Notes: a model not told the origin generated them from the letters alone. 43,551 nt of DNA from Chthoniobacter flavus (GCA_945883435.1 CAMCXK010000023.1:1-43551), one strand, 5' to 3'. Positions 8,558-18,030 are shown, counted from the stretch's first letter. Numbers and translations are program-made.

Positions 8558-9241
8558 TTAATCGGCCTCGTCGAAACGCCGGCCCACGTTGTTCCAATCC
8601 ACGACATTCCACCAGGCCTCGATATATTCGGCCCGGCGGTTTTGATGCTTGAGATAGTAGGCGTGCTCCCACACATCAATTCCCAGAAGTGGAGTGTAGC
8701 CGTCCAGAAGGGGCGGGTTCTGGTTGGGCGTCGAAAGGATTTCGAGTTTTCCATTTTTGAAAACAAGCCATGCCCAGCCACTGCCGAACCGCTTCATCGC
8801 AGCTTCGCTGAATTGCTTTTTGAACTCGGCAAAGGAGCCAAACGCCTGGTTGATGGCTTCGGCGAGTTCCCCGGTTGGCTCTCCTCCGCCCTTGGGCGAC
8901 ATCATCGTCCAAAACTCCGAGTGGTTGATATGGCCGCCGACATTGTTGAGGAGGCCCGCACGGACGGACTCCGGGGCCTTGTCGAGCCGGCGGATCATGT
9001 CCTCGGCGGACAGGGACGCGAATTCAGGCAGGGCGGCCAGGATTTTATTGGCATTTGTGACATAGGCCTGATGGTGCTTGGAGTGGTGGATGCGCATGGT
9101 CTCCGCATCGATGTGTGGTTCGAGGGCCTCGACGGCATACGGAAGCGGGGGGAGCACAAGCGGGCCTTGGGATTCCTGCGCGGTCATGGTTGCAAGCCCC
9201 GCAAGGAGGAATAAAAAGAATGAGTGCGCGGTCTGTTTCAC
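8558..9241 (-). CDS. Exported Fe/Mn superoxide dismutase
   Basis: A 227-residue protein consisting of a signal peptide ([22 protein letters not shown]) and a complete Fe/Mn-SOD. Metal ligands are visible as the His of [11 protein letters not shown], the His of [13 protein letters not shown], and Asp/His of [23 protein letters not shown] closes the fold. Export implies that it removes superoxide in the periplasm or outside the cell. The start is a GTG at 9239-9241, chosen because it gives a full signal peptide. The next ATG in frame would leave only three residues before AQE. Fe versus Mn cannot be decided by eye. Confidence 0.93.
   Translation of the reverse strand: MKQTAHSFFLFLLAGLATMTAQESQGPLVLPPLPYAVEALEPHIDAETMRIHHSKHHQAYVTNANKILAALPEFASLSAEDMIRRLDKAPESVRAGLLNNVGGHINHSEFWTMMSPKGGGEPTGELAEAINQAFGSFAEFKKQFSEAAMKRFGSGWAWLVFKNGKLEILSTPNQNPPLLDGYTPLLGIDVWEHAYYLKHQNRRAEYIEAWWNVVDWNNVGRRFDEAD
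9203..9210 (+). promoter_or_regulatory. Shine-Dalgarno sequence supporting an ATG at 9220
   Basis: AAGGAGGA lies nine bases before the ATG at 9220-9222. It decides the start of the alkyltransferase gene in favour of 9220 rather than 9259. The same bases also encode the Leu-Leu of the SOD signal peptide on the other strand, so chance cannot be excluded. Confidence 0.55.
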
Positions 9242-9603
9242 TGTTCAAGGATGGGCGAATGAATCCGCACGCGCAACCTGCAAAAGCTGGCACGGATTTC
9301 GCAAACCGGGTTTACCGCGTGGTTGCGCGGATTCCCCCGGGGCGTGTGGCGACTTATCAAGCTGTTGCCGAAGCCGTGGGCTGCCGGTCTCCCCGAGCGG
9401 TCGGTGCCGCCCTCCGTCGCAACCCCCATGCGCCTTCCGTGCCATGCCACCGCGTGATTTCATCAAGCGGAAGGGTCGGCGGATTCTTAGGATCGATTGG
9501 TCCCGAGGCGCGGCGCGCCAAGATGCAAATTCTCCTTTCCGAGGGAGTGGCCTTTTCCCGCGACGAAATAGTCGATCAAGCCTGCATCCTCAGGCGGCTT
9601 TGA
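9220..9603 (+). CDS. ogt: Methylated-DNA-protein cysteine methyltransferase (Ogt/MGMT catalytic domain)
   Basis: Transfers alkyl groups from O6-alkylguanine to its own cysteine. The 127-residue protein consists only of the C-terminal DNA-binding and catalytic domain: [22 protein letters not shown], the arginine-finger region [12 protein letters not shown], and C76 in the PCHRVI motif, then GRVGGFLG. The intact Cys separates it from the Cys-less Atl proteins, but the usual N-terminal domain is absent. With the start at 9220 it overlaps the 5' end of the divergent SOD gene by 22 bp. An alternative start is ATG 9259 (114 residues). Confidence 0.88.
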   Translation: MSARSVSLFKDGRMNPHAQPAKAGTDFANRVYRVVARIPPGRVATYQAVAEAVGCRSPRAVGAALRRNPHAPSVPCHRVISSSGRVGGFLGSIGPEARRAKMQILLSEGVAFSRDEIVDQACILRRL

Positions 9604-9651
9604 TTGTCCAGCCGGCTTGTTTGCTCCGCCTCGCTGGCGTAGAAAGCTCCC

Positions 9652-12462
9652 GTGCGGGCGCTGATTCTGGCTCTGTTTTTTTGTGGATCGATGAAAGCCC
9701 AATTTCCGGTGTCCGGTGTTGACGTCGTGCCGGAGGCGCACGTGGCCACCTCGATTCCCGCCGCCGATGGAGGGGGTTTTGACGTCGCCGCTTTTCTGGG
9801 AGCGGACCGGTATTACAATGCCGGAATCGCCGGTGAAAACACCGTGACTTGGAATCTCGAGGCCGGCCATATCTGGAATGGACATGACGCCTTGGCGCAT
9901 GTGACGCAGTTCTCGCAGTCGGCAGACACCTTCGGCGGAGGGGACTTTGCTTCGCTCTACGACCGCCATGCCACATGGGTTGGAATGCTTATTGGCGGTC
10001 GGCCCGCATCGGGTGTGACAACCGCGGGAATGGCCCCCGCAACCGATCTTCGCAGTGCCGCGCTTTCCACCGGATGGACCGGATCGGCGTATGCGCTTGG
10101 ATTCGGGATTTCCATTCCAGCCTATTTGCACGCCTTCGAATCGGCTTTCGCCTCCGGCAACGTGGTCAACTCCAGCTATGGGTTCGCAGATCCTGGAGGC
10201 TCCAACATTCTCACGATCTTCTCGGATGCCGTGGCCTTCCAAAGTCCGTCCACCACTTACGTTGCCTCGGCGGGAAATGCCGGACCGGGGGAAAACACAG
10301 TTGGATCGCCTGGATCGGGCTACAACGCGATCACTGTGGGTGCGCTGGCGGGAGCAAACACATTTGAGGCCCCGGCCTCTTTCAGCAGCCGGGGTCCGCA
10401 GGATTTCGCATTTTATTCGAATGGAACGGTGACGGTTGTATCAGGGGTGCGTGCGGCGGTGGACATCGCGGCCCCGGGGGCATCGCTTGCCAGCGCCTAC
10501 TATGGCGGACAAACCGGCGGGAACGATGCCTCGCTTCCGGGGTCGACAGCGGGAGCGTCCTCGACCTCGCTCTTCTCTTCGGGACTGAACGGAACGAGTT
10601 TTGCCGCGCCGATTGTGGCTGGCGGGGCGGCGCTTGTGCACAGTGCGGCGGAAGCTTTCCATGCCACCAACCCGGAGGCTTCGAGAAGCCTCGTGGTCAA
10701 GGCGCAGTTGCTCACGGCAGCCGACAAAACCGCTGGCTGGTCCAACAATCAGACCCTCTCCGGAAATGTCACCACCACCTCCCAAGCGCTGGATTTTTCA
10801 ACCGGTGCGGGGCGCATGAATCTGGACCGCACTTTTCTGATTCAAAACACCGGACAAGCAGGCGTCGAAGGGTTGTCCGCCGGAGCCCAAGCGCCGGTTC
10901 AGGAGCTTGGCTGGGATTTCGGCCAAGTTGGTGCGGGGAGTTCAAACGACTATCCCATCGCCGATTCATTGGCGGGGAACTCGACATTCACTGCAACCCT
11001 TGTTTGGCACCGGGCCCGGGAATGGGACTCCGCAAACGGGACTGTCACCGAAGCGGCGCAGGCCGATTTGAATCTCTCGCTTTGGGCCCTTGGAGAGAAC
11101 GATTCTTTCGCACGCCGGGTTGCCGAGTCGGTCTCGCTCTACAACCCGGTGGAGCACTTTTCTTTCAGCATCCCGGAGACAGGCCGATACGGGCTACGAG
11201 TTTCGTATGCCGGAAACACCTTCGACAACACGGGTGGTGTGTGGGGGGGGACTGGATTCGAGCAATCCTACGCCCTCGCATGGAATGGAGAGGCCCACAC
11301 CGCACTCTTCTGGCAGGGGGGCGCTGCTTGGGACGGGGATTCCCTGGTTTGGAACACCTCTGCATCGGGCAATGGCACCGCCCGCTACGCAACGCATTCC
11401 TCCACCGAAGCTGTTTTTTCAGGAGGGAATGTTCTACTCTCTGGCGATCGGGAGGCCGGTGGTTTGCGGTTTGAGGCCGAGCCCACGAGTGTTTCCTCGA
11501 GCGCGCCCTCCACTCTCTCGATCGGAAGTGGCGGAGTTTCGGCCTACTCGTCAGTGACGTTTTCCGACGGGATTGATTTGCATCTGGTCTCTTCCCAAGT
11601 CTGGATGCCGTCATCGGACTTGGAGGTGGCAGGCACCCTCGCCGGCAATGCCACTCTTGGGATTGCTGGAAATGGCACCACCCGCTTGACGGGTTCCTCA
11701 TCCGGAAACGGAATCAGCCTTCGTGTCGAGGACGGCCGGTTGGAGGTGTCCGGGAATTATTCCTCGCTCCAAGGCGTGGTTGTGGGTGCGGGCGGCACGC
11801 TGGGAGGATCCGGCGGACGTGTGGGCAATCTTGTTTTGGAGGCCGGTGGAGTGCTGGCGCCGGGAAACTCGCCCGGGGCGTTGTTTTCCGAAGGCAACGC
11901 AACATGGACGGCCGATGGCCGCTATGATTGGCAATCCCTTGTTGCCAATCCCGATTCCAGCGACCAGTCGAAGGCCGGTGTTTTGTGGGACCTCTGGGAC
12001 ATTGCTGAGTCATTGAATCTCGTCAACCCGGATCCCTCCCGGCGTTTCTCCCTCCACCTCGAATCGCTGGTGTCGGCCACGCCGGATACGCCGGGCCCCC
12101 TCGCCGCCTACGATCCTGCGGTCGGTAGCACCTGGCTGATTGCTCGGGCGGGCGGGGGTGTTTTCCACAACGGAGACAGGTTGCTTCCATGGAACGACTA
12201 CACGTCGCTTTTCGATGTTCGCACGGCTCCCTTTGAGGGATCCGGCGGCTGGAGCGGCCATTTGCCGCCCGGCGGATTCCGTGTTTGGACACTTGGCTCG
12301 GATGATGCGCTGTATCTTGTCGCGGCTGTGACAGGTGTTCCCGAGCCCCCGCAATTTCTGGTTTCGCTCATGGTCCTGGGCGGCGCGGCGCTCGGGATTT
12401 TTCATCGGCGTTTCCGGGCCTTGCCAAATCACAAGCCGCGGAGAATCTCGTTTTATGAATGA
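9652..12462 (+). CDS. PEP-CTERM subtilisin-family (S8) protease with autotransporter-type repeat
   Basis: A 936-residue exported protein with GTG start and signal peptide (MRALILALFFCGSMKAQ). The subtilase domain spans about residues 60-395: H106 in DRHATWVGMLIGG, oxyanion N209 in YVASAGNAGP and nucleophile S316 in LNGTSFAAPIVAGG. The position of the first catalytic acid is occupied by E70 (NLEAGHIWNGH) rather than the usual Asp. A beta-rich region follows, then a PATR-like autotransporter-associated strand repeat near residues 690-750 (GTLGGSG...GGVLAPGNSPG). The end is a PEP-CTERM sorting signal: VPEPP from 896, a hydrophobic helix, then HRRFR. An exosortase should process it; none lies in the window. 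It overlaps mnmE by 8 bp. Confidence 0.9.
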   Translation: MRALILALFFCGSMKAQFPVSGVDVVPEAHVATSIPAADGGGFDVAAFLGADRYYNAGIAGENTVTWNLEAGHIWNGHDALAHVTQFSQSADTFGGGDFASLYDRHATWVGMLIGGRPASGVTTAGMAPATDLRSAALSTGWTGSAYALGFGISIPAYLHAFESAFASGNVVNSSYGFADPGGSNILTIFSDAVAFQSPSTTYVASAGNAGPGENTVGSPGSGYNAITVGALAGANTFEAPASFSSRGPQDFAFYSNGTVTVVSGVRAAVDIAAPGASLASAYYGGQTGGNDASLPGSTAGASSTSLFSSGLNGTSFAAPIVAGGAALVHSAAEAFHATNPEASRSLVVKAQLLTAADKTAGWSNNQTLSGNVTTTSQALDFSTGAGRMNLDRTFLIQNTGQAGVEGLSAGAQAPVQELGWDFGQVGAGSSNDYPIADSLAGNSTFTATLVWHRAREWDSANGTVTEAAQADLNLSLWALGENDSFARRVAESVSLYNPVEHFSFSIPETGRYGLRVSYAGNTFDNTGGVWGGTGFEQSYALAWNGEAHTALFWQGGAAWDGDSLVWNTSASGNGTARYATHSSTEAVFSGGNVLLSGDREAGGLRFEAEPTSVSSSAPSTLSIGSGGVSAYSSVTFSDGIDLHLVSSQVWMPSSDLEVAGTLAGNATLGIAGNGTTRLTGSSSGNGISLRVEDGRLEVSGNYSSLQGVVVGAGGTLGGSGGRVGNLVLEAGGVLAPGNSPGALFSEGNATWTADGRYDWQSLVANPDSSDQSKAGVLWDLWDIAESLNLVNPDPSRRFSLHLESLVSATPDTPGPLAAYDPAVGSTWLIARAGGGVFHNGDRLLPWNDYTSLFDVRTAPFEGSGGWSGHLPPGGFRVWTLGSDDALYLVAAVTGVPEPPQFLVSLMVLGGAALGIFHRRFRALPNHKPRRISFYE

Positions 12463-13771
12463 CACGATTGCCGCCATTGCAACCCCCCCGGGGGAAGGGG
12501 CTGTGGCTTTGATCCGTGTGTCGGGGCCCGGCTCTTTCCAAGTTTTGGATCGGGTCTTTTCAACACGCTCGAAACGAAACACCGAGGACCGTCGCTCGGT
12601 GTTCGGAACGCTCAGCGATGCGGACGGGATGGTGGATCAAGTCTTGAGCACCCGCTTTCGCGCACCGGCCAGTTTCACGGGCGAGGACACGGTCGAAATC
12701 ACCTGTCACGGTGGCACGCTCGTCACGGCCCGCATCCTCCGACTTTTGTTCGTCTCGGGCTGCCGCCCGGCCATGCCGGGGGAATTCACCCGGCGGGCGT
12801 TCGAAAACGGGAAAATCGACCTTACACAAGCCGAGGCGATCATGGATTTGATCCGTGCGCGCACCGACCAGGCTTTGCGCGCGGCCTCCCGCCAACTCGA
12901 GGGGCAACTCGGAGCGAAAATCCTGGATCTTCGCTCCCATCTCCTCGAGCTGGTGGCCCACCTCGAGGCATGGATTGATTTTCCCGAGGAGGATATCGAC
13001 CCGGCAGACAGCAAATGCCTCCAAGCCGGAGTCTGCAAAGTTTCGGCAAGCATCCGGGAGCTTCTGCACACCGCCCACGAGGGCCGCATACTGCGGGAGG
13101 GCGTGCGGGTGGCCATCGTGGGAAAACCCAATGCCGGAAAATCAAGCCTTCTCAACCGCCTTCTGGGATCGAACCGCGCCATCGTCAGTCCCGTGGCTGG
13201 CACAACCCGGGACACCATCGAGGAATCCATCGTTCTCGAGGGCCGTCTCTTTCACCTGATCGATACTGCCGGATTGCGCGAAACGGCGGATTCCGTGGAA
13301 CGGGAGGGAGTCGCCCGCGCAGAAATGGCGATCTCGGGGGCGGACATCGTTCTGCACCTTGTTGATGGCACCGATTCCCCGGCCGGCAGGGAGTGGATTC
13401 CGCAGTCGCTGGAGGTGGCCAACAAATGTGATCTTCCGGATTTTCAAGCGGACGAACGGGCGATTGCTGTTTCATCCCTCACCGGCGAGGGAATGTGCGA
13501 GCTGGTTGCCCGTCTGGTGGGCAGATCGCAGTCGCCCGGGGTTTCGGGCGGAGAATCGCTTCTCGCCATCAATTCCCGACACCAAGCGCATCTGGAGGTG
13601 GCGCTCGTCAATCTCCAGGTGGTTTCCGACCTCTTATCCACCAGTGCGCCTCTCGAACTCACCGCATTGGAACTCCGATCCGCATTGGACAGCATCGGAC
13701 GCATTGTGGGATCCACCAGCACAGAGGATATTCTCGGCGAAATCTTCAGCCGGTTTTGCATCGGCAAGTAA
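12455..13771 (+). CDS. mnmE: tRNA modification GTPase MnmE
   Basis: With MnmG it installs carboxymethylaminomethyl groups at U34 of certain tRNAs. The 438-residue protein has the N-terminal folate-binding domain (DTIAAIATPPGEGAVALIRVSG, FTGEDTVEITCHGG, RAFENGKIDLTQAEA), then a G domain with GKPNAGKSSL from about residue 223, GTTRDTIEE, DTAGLRET and NKCDL, and ends in the catalytic CIGK tail. The ATG at 12455 lies inside the end of the protease gene, with GCGGAG upstream. A longer frame exists but matches nothing. Confidence 0.97.
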   Translation: MNDTIAAIATPPGEGAVALIRVSGPGSFQVLDRVFSTRSKRNTEDRRSVFGTLSDADGMVDQVLSTRFRAPASFTGEDTVEITCHGGTLVTARILRLLFVSGCRPAMPGEFTRRAFENGKIDLTQAEAIMDLIRARTDQALRAASRQLEGQLGAKILDLRSHLLELVAHLEAWIDFPEEDIDPADSKCLQAGVCKVSASIRELLHTAHEGRILREGVRVAIVGKPNAGKSSLLNRLLGSNRAIVSPVAGTTRDTIEESIVLEGRLFHLIDTAGLRETADSVEREGVARAEMAISGADIVLHLVDGTDSPAGREWIPQSLEVANKCDLPDFQADERAIAVSSLTGEGMCELVARLVGRSQSPGVSGGESLLAINSRHQAHLEVALVNLQVVSDLLSTSAPLELTALELRSALDSIGRIVGSTSTEDILGEIFSRFCIGK

Positions 13772-13855
13772 ATCCGGGGCCTCCCGAATTCAGCCTTCCA
13801 AAAACGGACCAAAGCCGCCCGCATCGAGTTTCATCCCGGCTCCGCCAAATCGTCT

Positions 13856-14779
13856 TCACACGGACCGGTTCCAGCCATTGTGACTTCCGACGGGTTCGAA
13901 TGGGGCGCCCAGTGGCGACAGCACCCGCAGACGGCGGGGAGCCATTCGAAAATGGCAGGGCAGCACCCCCGCCACCTCGCCGTCGAGTTCGACTGGCACT
14001 TCGCAGTCGCTGGTGACGCGCAACGAGGGGGTTTGAAGATATTCCACATCTGGAAGCTCGGGGTGTGTGCCGAAGGCGATGGCCTGAAAATACCGGACGA
14101 CGTCCCAATGGCTTTGATTCTGAAAAATCAAAACATCCAATAGTCCATCCGTCAGGGACGCCCGTTTGAACACCGGAAACGGCCCGCCATAAAATCGTCC
14201 ATTGCCAATTAAAACGAACGACCCCTCGCGTTCCGCGCCTCCCTCGCAGGAGATGCGCACCCTTGGCGGGGATGCGGCCGCGACATGCACCAGCGTCAAA
14301 AGATAACTCAGAGGCCCCCAGGCTTTTTTCGATTCGAGCGACGTGCGGCGCACCACCTCGGCATCGAGTCCCACCCCGGCCAACTGAACAAAACACGCCT
14401 CGTTTGCCATGGGACAATCAACTTTGACTTCCAGCCCCTGATCGATGACACGCCAGGCTTTTTCAACATTTCCTTGGGGAATGCCCAACTCGGCGGCAAA
14501 AACATTCATTGTGCCGACCGGCAGAATACCCAATCGCACATCGGCGCCGGCGAGACCATTGAGCACCTCGTTGACAGTGCCATCGCCTCCTGCCGCGACA
14601 ATCGTCTCCGCTCCCTCCCGAACGGCTTCCGCCGCGAGATAGCGGGCTTCCCCGGCTTCCGAGGAGACTTTGACCGTCCATCCGGTGGCCAATCCCTCGA
14701 TACGCTCCTGGAGACGGCCAGCCCGGTCGCCACGGGCCGCGGGATTCAAAATCACCTGCAATTTGTTCGATCTTTCCAT
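13856..14779 (-). CDS. Diacylglycerol kinase-family lipid kinase (DgkB/YegS type)
   Basis: A 307-residue protein that phosphorylates a lipid, probably diacylglycerol. Family motifs are ILNPAARGDRAGRL near the N-terminus, the nucleotide-binding AAGGDGTVNEVLNG, LGILPVGTMNVFAAELGIP, GVGLDAEVV, and near the C-terminus LTDGLLDVLIF with VPVELDGEVAG. The ATG at 14777-14779 lies 27 bp from the GTG of the divergent AsmA-like gene, so the two must share a very short control region. It is convergent with mnmE. Confidence 0.9.
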   Translation of the reverse strand: MERSNKLQVILNPAARGDRAGRLQERIEGLATGWTVKVSSEAGEARYLAAEAVREGAETIVAAGGDGTVNEVLNGLAGADVRLGILPVGTMNVFAAELGIPQGNVEKAWRVIDQGLEVKVDCPMANEACFVQLAGVGLDAEVVRRTSLESKKAWGPLSYLLTLVHVAAASPPRVRISCEGGAEREGSFVLIGNGRFYGGPFPVFKRASLTDGLLDVLIFQNQSHWDVVRYFQAIAFGTHPELPDVEYLQTPSLRVTSDCEVPVELDGEVAGVLPCHFRMAPRRLRVLSPLGAPFEPVGSHNGWNRSV

Positions 14780-14806
14780 TCGCGGGATGGCAGGTAACTT
14801 CGCCGT

Positions 14807-16192
14807 GTGCACCCCATTGCCAAGCGAATTCTCATCGCGGCCGCGGCCATCGCCGCGCTGATCTGCCTCGGCGCTTTCGGCGTGAACATTTCCATCCAGT
14901 CGGAGGCCTTTCAAAAGCGTCTTTTGGACGCCTTGGCGCGGACTTCGGGCGGCAAGGTGTCGGTTCGTTCGATTTACTACACGCCGTGGTCTGGAGTGGT
15001 GGCTGCCGGACTTGAAGTCCAGAGTTCTGAAGGTCACTCGCAGATCGAATCGATCCGCGCCCGGATCGCCATCGTTCCACTTCTCGCGGGTCGCGTCGTG
15101 GTGCGGCAAATTGATATCCGTTCACCGCGGATTGTGTTGTCCACCCCAGGGCTCCCGCTGCCTTTGCCGCCTGAGGGAGGGTCATCCGGATCTTCGGATG
15201 CACAGCCCGCCGATGCCGTTGATACAAAACCATCGAAGGCAACGGAATCGCCCTGGGTGCTTGAGATAGAGATGGTCAAAATCCGCAATGCCAGCCTCTC
15301 CTTGCCCGGGCCTGCGGGGCTCCCGCCCCTGACCGTTGAAGGCCTCGCTCTGGACGCTCACAGACGGTCAAGTGGCATGGCTGACGGCGGATTCACCATC
15401 GCCAAAGCGCGTCTGGCTCCCGGAGTGGTGGTGACCAATCTCGCGGGAAAATTCGACTGGAACAGCGGGCAATTCCTGTCCAAGGACATTTCTGGCGACT
15501 GGTCCGGCGGGAAAGTCTCCGCCGAATGCGAGTGGGTCGGCGATGCCCCGCCCCGCTTCGGTTTTCAAGCCTCGGCTTCGAATGTTTCGCTGGAACGCAT
15601 GTTGGAGGACTCGGGATATAGTCCGGAGGGGACATCCGGCACGCTGAACGCCGATTTCCACCTTTCTGGCGCGGCTTTCAACCGCGAGACTTGGGTCGGC
15701 GGATCGAGTCTGCGCTTGGACGAGGCCCGCATTCTTCCCGTCGAGTCTATCCGACAACTCGGCCAAATGCTGGGCGTCGCGGAGCTCCAGAGCCTCGAAC
15801 TTGAATCTGCAACAGCCGATCTCTCCGCGGAAAGCGGGCGGATCGCGGTGGAGAGGGCCCGTATTGCCACCAAAAACCTCCGCTTTGATGCGACCGGCAC
15901 CGCGGATTGGGATGGCCGACTCGACCTTCGGTCCCGATTTCACGTCAGCGAAACACTCCGCAACGACTCACGCGGGATTCTGGGTTCGGGGTTCCAGCAA
16001 TCCGAGGAGGAGGGGTTCACCCACATGCCGTTTCATATCGGTGGCACAATTGCCCGGCCTCAAGCCGATCTTGTGGAGAAGCTCGTTGGACTCCGGATCG
16101 GGCAGGATGTGGGGGGATTTTTGAAAAATTTGTTTCAAGCTCCCAAAAAAGACAAAAAAAAGAAGCCCCAACCCCCGGCTTCGCGGCCCTGA
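14807..16192 (+). CDS. AsmA-like envelope protein
   Basis: A 461-residue protein with an N-terminal membrane anchor (KRILIAAAAIAALICLGAFGVNI) followed by a large extracytoplasmic beta-rich part and a very basic tail (PKKDKKKKPQPPA). The arrangement of an anchor, a GGKVSVRSIYYTPWSGVVAAGLEV segment and repeated amphipathic strands matches AsmA/DUF748-type proteins, thought to bridge the envelope and move lipids. A Pro/Ser/Asp-rich linker sits at about residues 118-148. The start is GTG at 14807. It is followed after 6 bp by rsmD and then waaA, so it may serve outer-membrane assembly. Confidence 0.72.
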   Translation: MHPIAKRILIAAAAIAALICLGAFGVNISIQSEAFQKRLLDALARTSGGKVSVRSIYYTPWSGVVAAGLEVQSSEGHSQIESIRARIAIVPLLAGRVVVRQIDIRSPRIVLSTPGLPLPLPPEGGSSGSSDAQPADAVDTKPSKATESPWVLEIEMVKIRNASLSLPGPAGLPPLTVEGLALDAHRRSSGMADGGFTIAKARLAPGVVVTNLAGKFDWNSGQFLSKDISGDWSGGKVSAECEWVGDAPPRFGFQASASNVSLERMLEDSGYSPEGTSGTLNADFHLSGAAFNRETWVGGSSLRLDEARILPVESIRQLGQMLGVAELQSLELESATADLSAESGRIAVERARIATKNLRFDATGTADWDGRLDLRSRFHVSETLRNDSRGILGSGFQQSEEEGFTHMPFHIGGTIARPQADLVEKLVGLRIGQDVGGFLKNLFQAPKKDKKKKPQPPASRP

Positions 16193-16198
16193 CTCTCG

Positions 16199-16750
16199 AT
16201 GCGTGTCATTGCTGGATCCGCGGGCGGCCGTCCGCTCAAAGCCCCCCCCGATGGTTTGAGACCCACCATGGATCGCGTGCGCGCCGCCGTCTTTTCGAGT
16301 CTTGCCGATCTCGTTCCGGAGGCCCGGGTTCTGGATCTTTTTGCGGGTTCCGGAGCGATGGGCATCGAGGCTCTCAGCCGGGGGGCCTTGTCCGGAGTTT
16401 TTGTGGATTTCAACGACCGGTGTGTGCGCTGTATCCGCTCGAACCTCCGCATGGCGGGAGTGGATGCGATTGTTCAGACCATGGATGCCTACAGGTTTCT
16501 CGACCTTCACGCGGTCCCGGATGCCTTTGATCTGATTTTTGCCGATCCCCCCTATTTAAAAGCCCCTGTTGACATCGACCATGAAGCCCGGCTTTTGGAG
16601 TCCGCCTCCCTTGCATCGACTTTGGCTGCGGGAGGCTTGCTGGTTTTGGAAACCGCCGACAGCTCAATTCCGAGGGAAACGCCTCTCTGGGTTCCGGTGC
16701 GATCCAAGCCCTACGGTGGGAGTCGAGTCACCTTCTGGAGAAAATCCTAA
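16199..16750 (+). CDS. rsmD: 16S rRNA (guanine966-N2)-methyltransferase RsmD
   Basis: Methylates G966 of 16S rRNA using S-adenosylmethionine. The 183-residue sequence has the RsmD N-terminus MRVIAGSAGGRPLKAP, the substrate segment LRPTMDRVRAAVFSSL, the SAM motif VLDLFAGSGAMGIEALSRGA, and the catalytic DPPY in LIFADPPYLKA. Its stop overlaps the waaA start (TAATG). Confidence 0.94.
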   Translation: MRVIAGSAGGRPLKAPPDGLRPTMDRVRAAVFSSLADLVPEARVLDLFAGSGAMGIEALSRGALSGVFVDFNDRCVRCIRSNLRMAGVDAIVQTMDAYRFLDLHAVPDAFDLIFADPPYLKAPVDIDHEARLLESASLASTLAAGGLLVLETADSSIPRETPLWVPVRSKPYGGSRVTFWRKS

Positions 16751-18030
16751 TGCTGCGCCTCCTTTACAACCTTGTATTCCCGCTTGTAATCGTCGCGCTT
16801 TTGCCGGGCCTCGTCCTGCGCATGTGGCGCCGGGGAAAATACCGTCATAAATTCGGCCAACGCTTTGGCTTCTACTCGCCCGCTGTGCGCAAGCGACTGC
16901 GCAGCCATCCACGTCTCTGGATTCATGCGGTGAGCGTCGGCGAAGTGAATATCGCCCTCAAGCTCATCGACTGTCTGCGGGCCCGCAATCCCCGCTGCGC
17001 GTTTGTCCTTTCCACCACCACTTCCACCGGGTTCCATCTGGCGGACTCCAAAAAATCGGAATGGCTCGAGCCGATCTACAATCCTCTGGATTTCTGGCCC
17101 GCGACCCTGCTCGCGTTCGATGCCATCCGCCCAACCGGCGTGGTTCTCGTTGAGGCGGAAGTCTGGCCGAATCTGGTCGGGGAAGCCAAGTCGCGCGGCC
17201 TGCCGGTTGTTTTGGTCAATGCCCGGCTCTCTCCCCGGTCGGAAGCCCGGTTCCGCCGTGTCCGCTGGCTGGCAGCTCCGTTGTTCAACAGGTTGGATGC
17301 CCTCTGCCTGCAGGAACCCGCCGACCTCGTCCGGTGGGAAGGCCTTGGCCTCGCCCGTCACAAACTTCACGTTACCGGGAGCATCAAGTTCGATTCCCAA
17401 TCCGCCCGTCCTGTGGAAAGCCTGCGTCCCTTGCTGCAGGATTGGGGGGTGCCTGTTGGAGCCCCCGTTTTGATCGGCGGCAGCACCTTTCCCGGTGAAG
17501 AAGCCGCCCTGGTGCGTTGTTTCCGCAAACTCCAAAAACACCACCCTGATCTTTTCCTCATTCTGGTGCCCCGCCATGCCGAACGGGCCGACTCCGTTCT
17601 TGCGGAATTAACGGGGTTCCGGGTTGGCCGCCGAAGCGAAACGCCCAGAGGTCCCGTTGAGATCCTTCTCGTTGACACAACCGGCGAATTGCCGGGTTGG
17701 TATGCCGCATCGACAATTGCTTTCGTGGGGAAAAGTCTTTGCGCCGAGGGCGGTCAAAATCCCGCCGAACCCCTTCAAGCCGGTATCCCGGTCTTGTTTG
17801 GCCCTCACATGAAAAATTTCGACGCCCTCGCATCGTCGCTTGTCTCGGCGGGGGGAGCGCTTTGCGTCGTGGACGAGCATTCGCTGGAATCAACTCTCAA
17901 TACCCTTTTGGGTGCCCCCGATCGCCGAAGATCCATGGTGGAGGCTGGGCGAGTCGTGCTCGCGAGCCACCACGATTCGACAACTCGCACTGCTGTGATC
18001 CTTGAAAATCTCCTCTCCATTCGTTCTTGA
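16750..18030 (+). CDS. waaA: 3-deoxy-D-manno-octulosonic acid (Kdo) transferase
   Basis: Transfers Kdo from CMP-Kdo to lipid A on the inner face of the cytoplasmic membrane, which shows the organism makes LPS. The 426-residue protein has an N-terminal hydrophobic anchor (LLYNLVFPLVIVALLPGLVL), the family signature IHAVSVGEVNIALKLI, the STTTSTGFHLA loop, VEAEVWPNL, VNARLSPRSEARF, TGSIKFD, and the GT-B donor-site region FVGKSLCAEGGQNPAEPLQAG. The start overlaps the rsmD stop by one base. Confidence 0.95.
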   Translation: MLRLLYNLVFPLVIVALLPGLVLRMWRRGKYRHKFGQRFGFYSPAVRKRLRSHPRLWIHAVSVGEVNIALKLIDCLRARNPRCAFVLSTTTSTGFHLADSKKSEWLEPIYNPLDFWPATLLAFDAIRPTGVVLVEAEVWPNLVGEAKSRGLPVVLVNARLSPRSEARFRRVRWLAAPLFNRLDALCLQEPADLVRWEGLGLARHKLHVTGSIKFDSQSARPVESLRPLLQDWGVPVGAPVLIGGSTFPGEEAALVRCFRKLQKHHPDLFLILVPRHAERADSVLAELTGFRVGRRSETPRGPVEILLVDTTGELPGWYAASTIAFVGKSLCAEGGQNPAEPLQAGIPVLFGPHMKNFDALASSLVSAGGALCVVDEHSLESTLNTLLGAPDRRRSMVEAGRVVLASHHDSTTRTAVILENLLSIRS

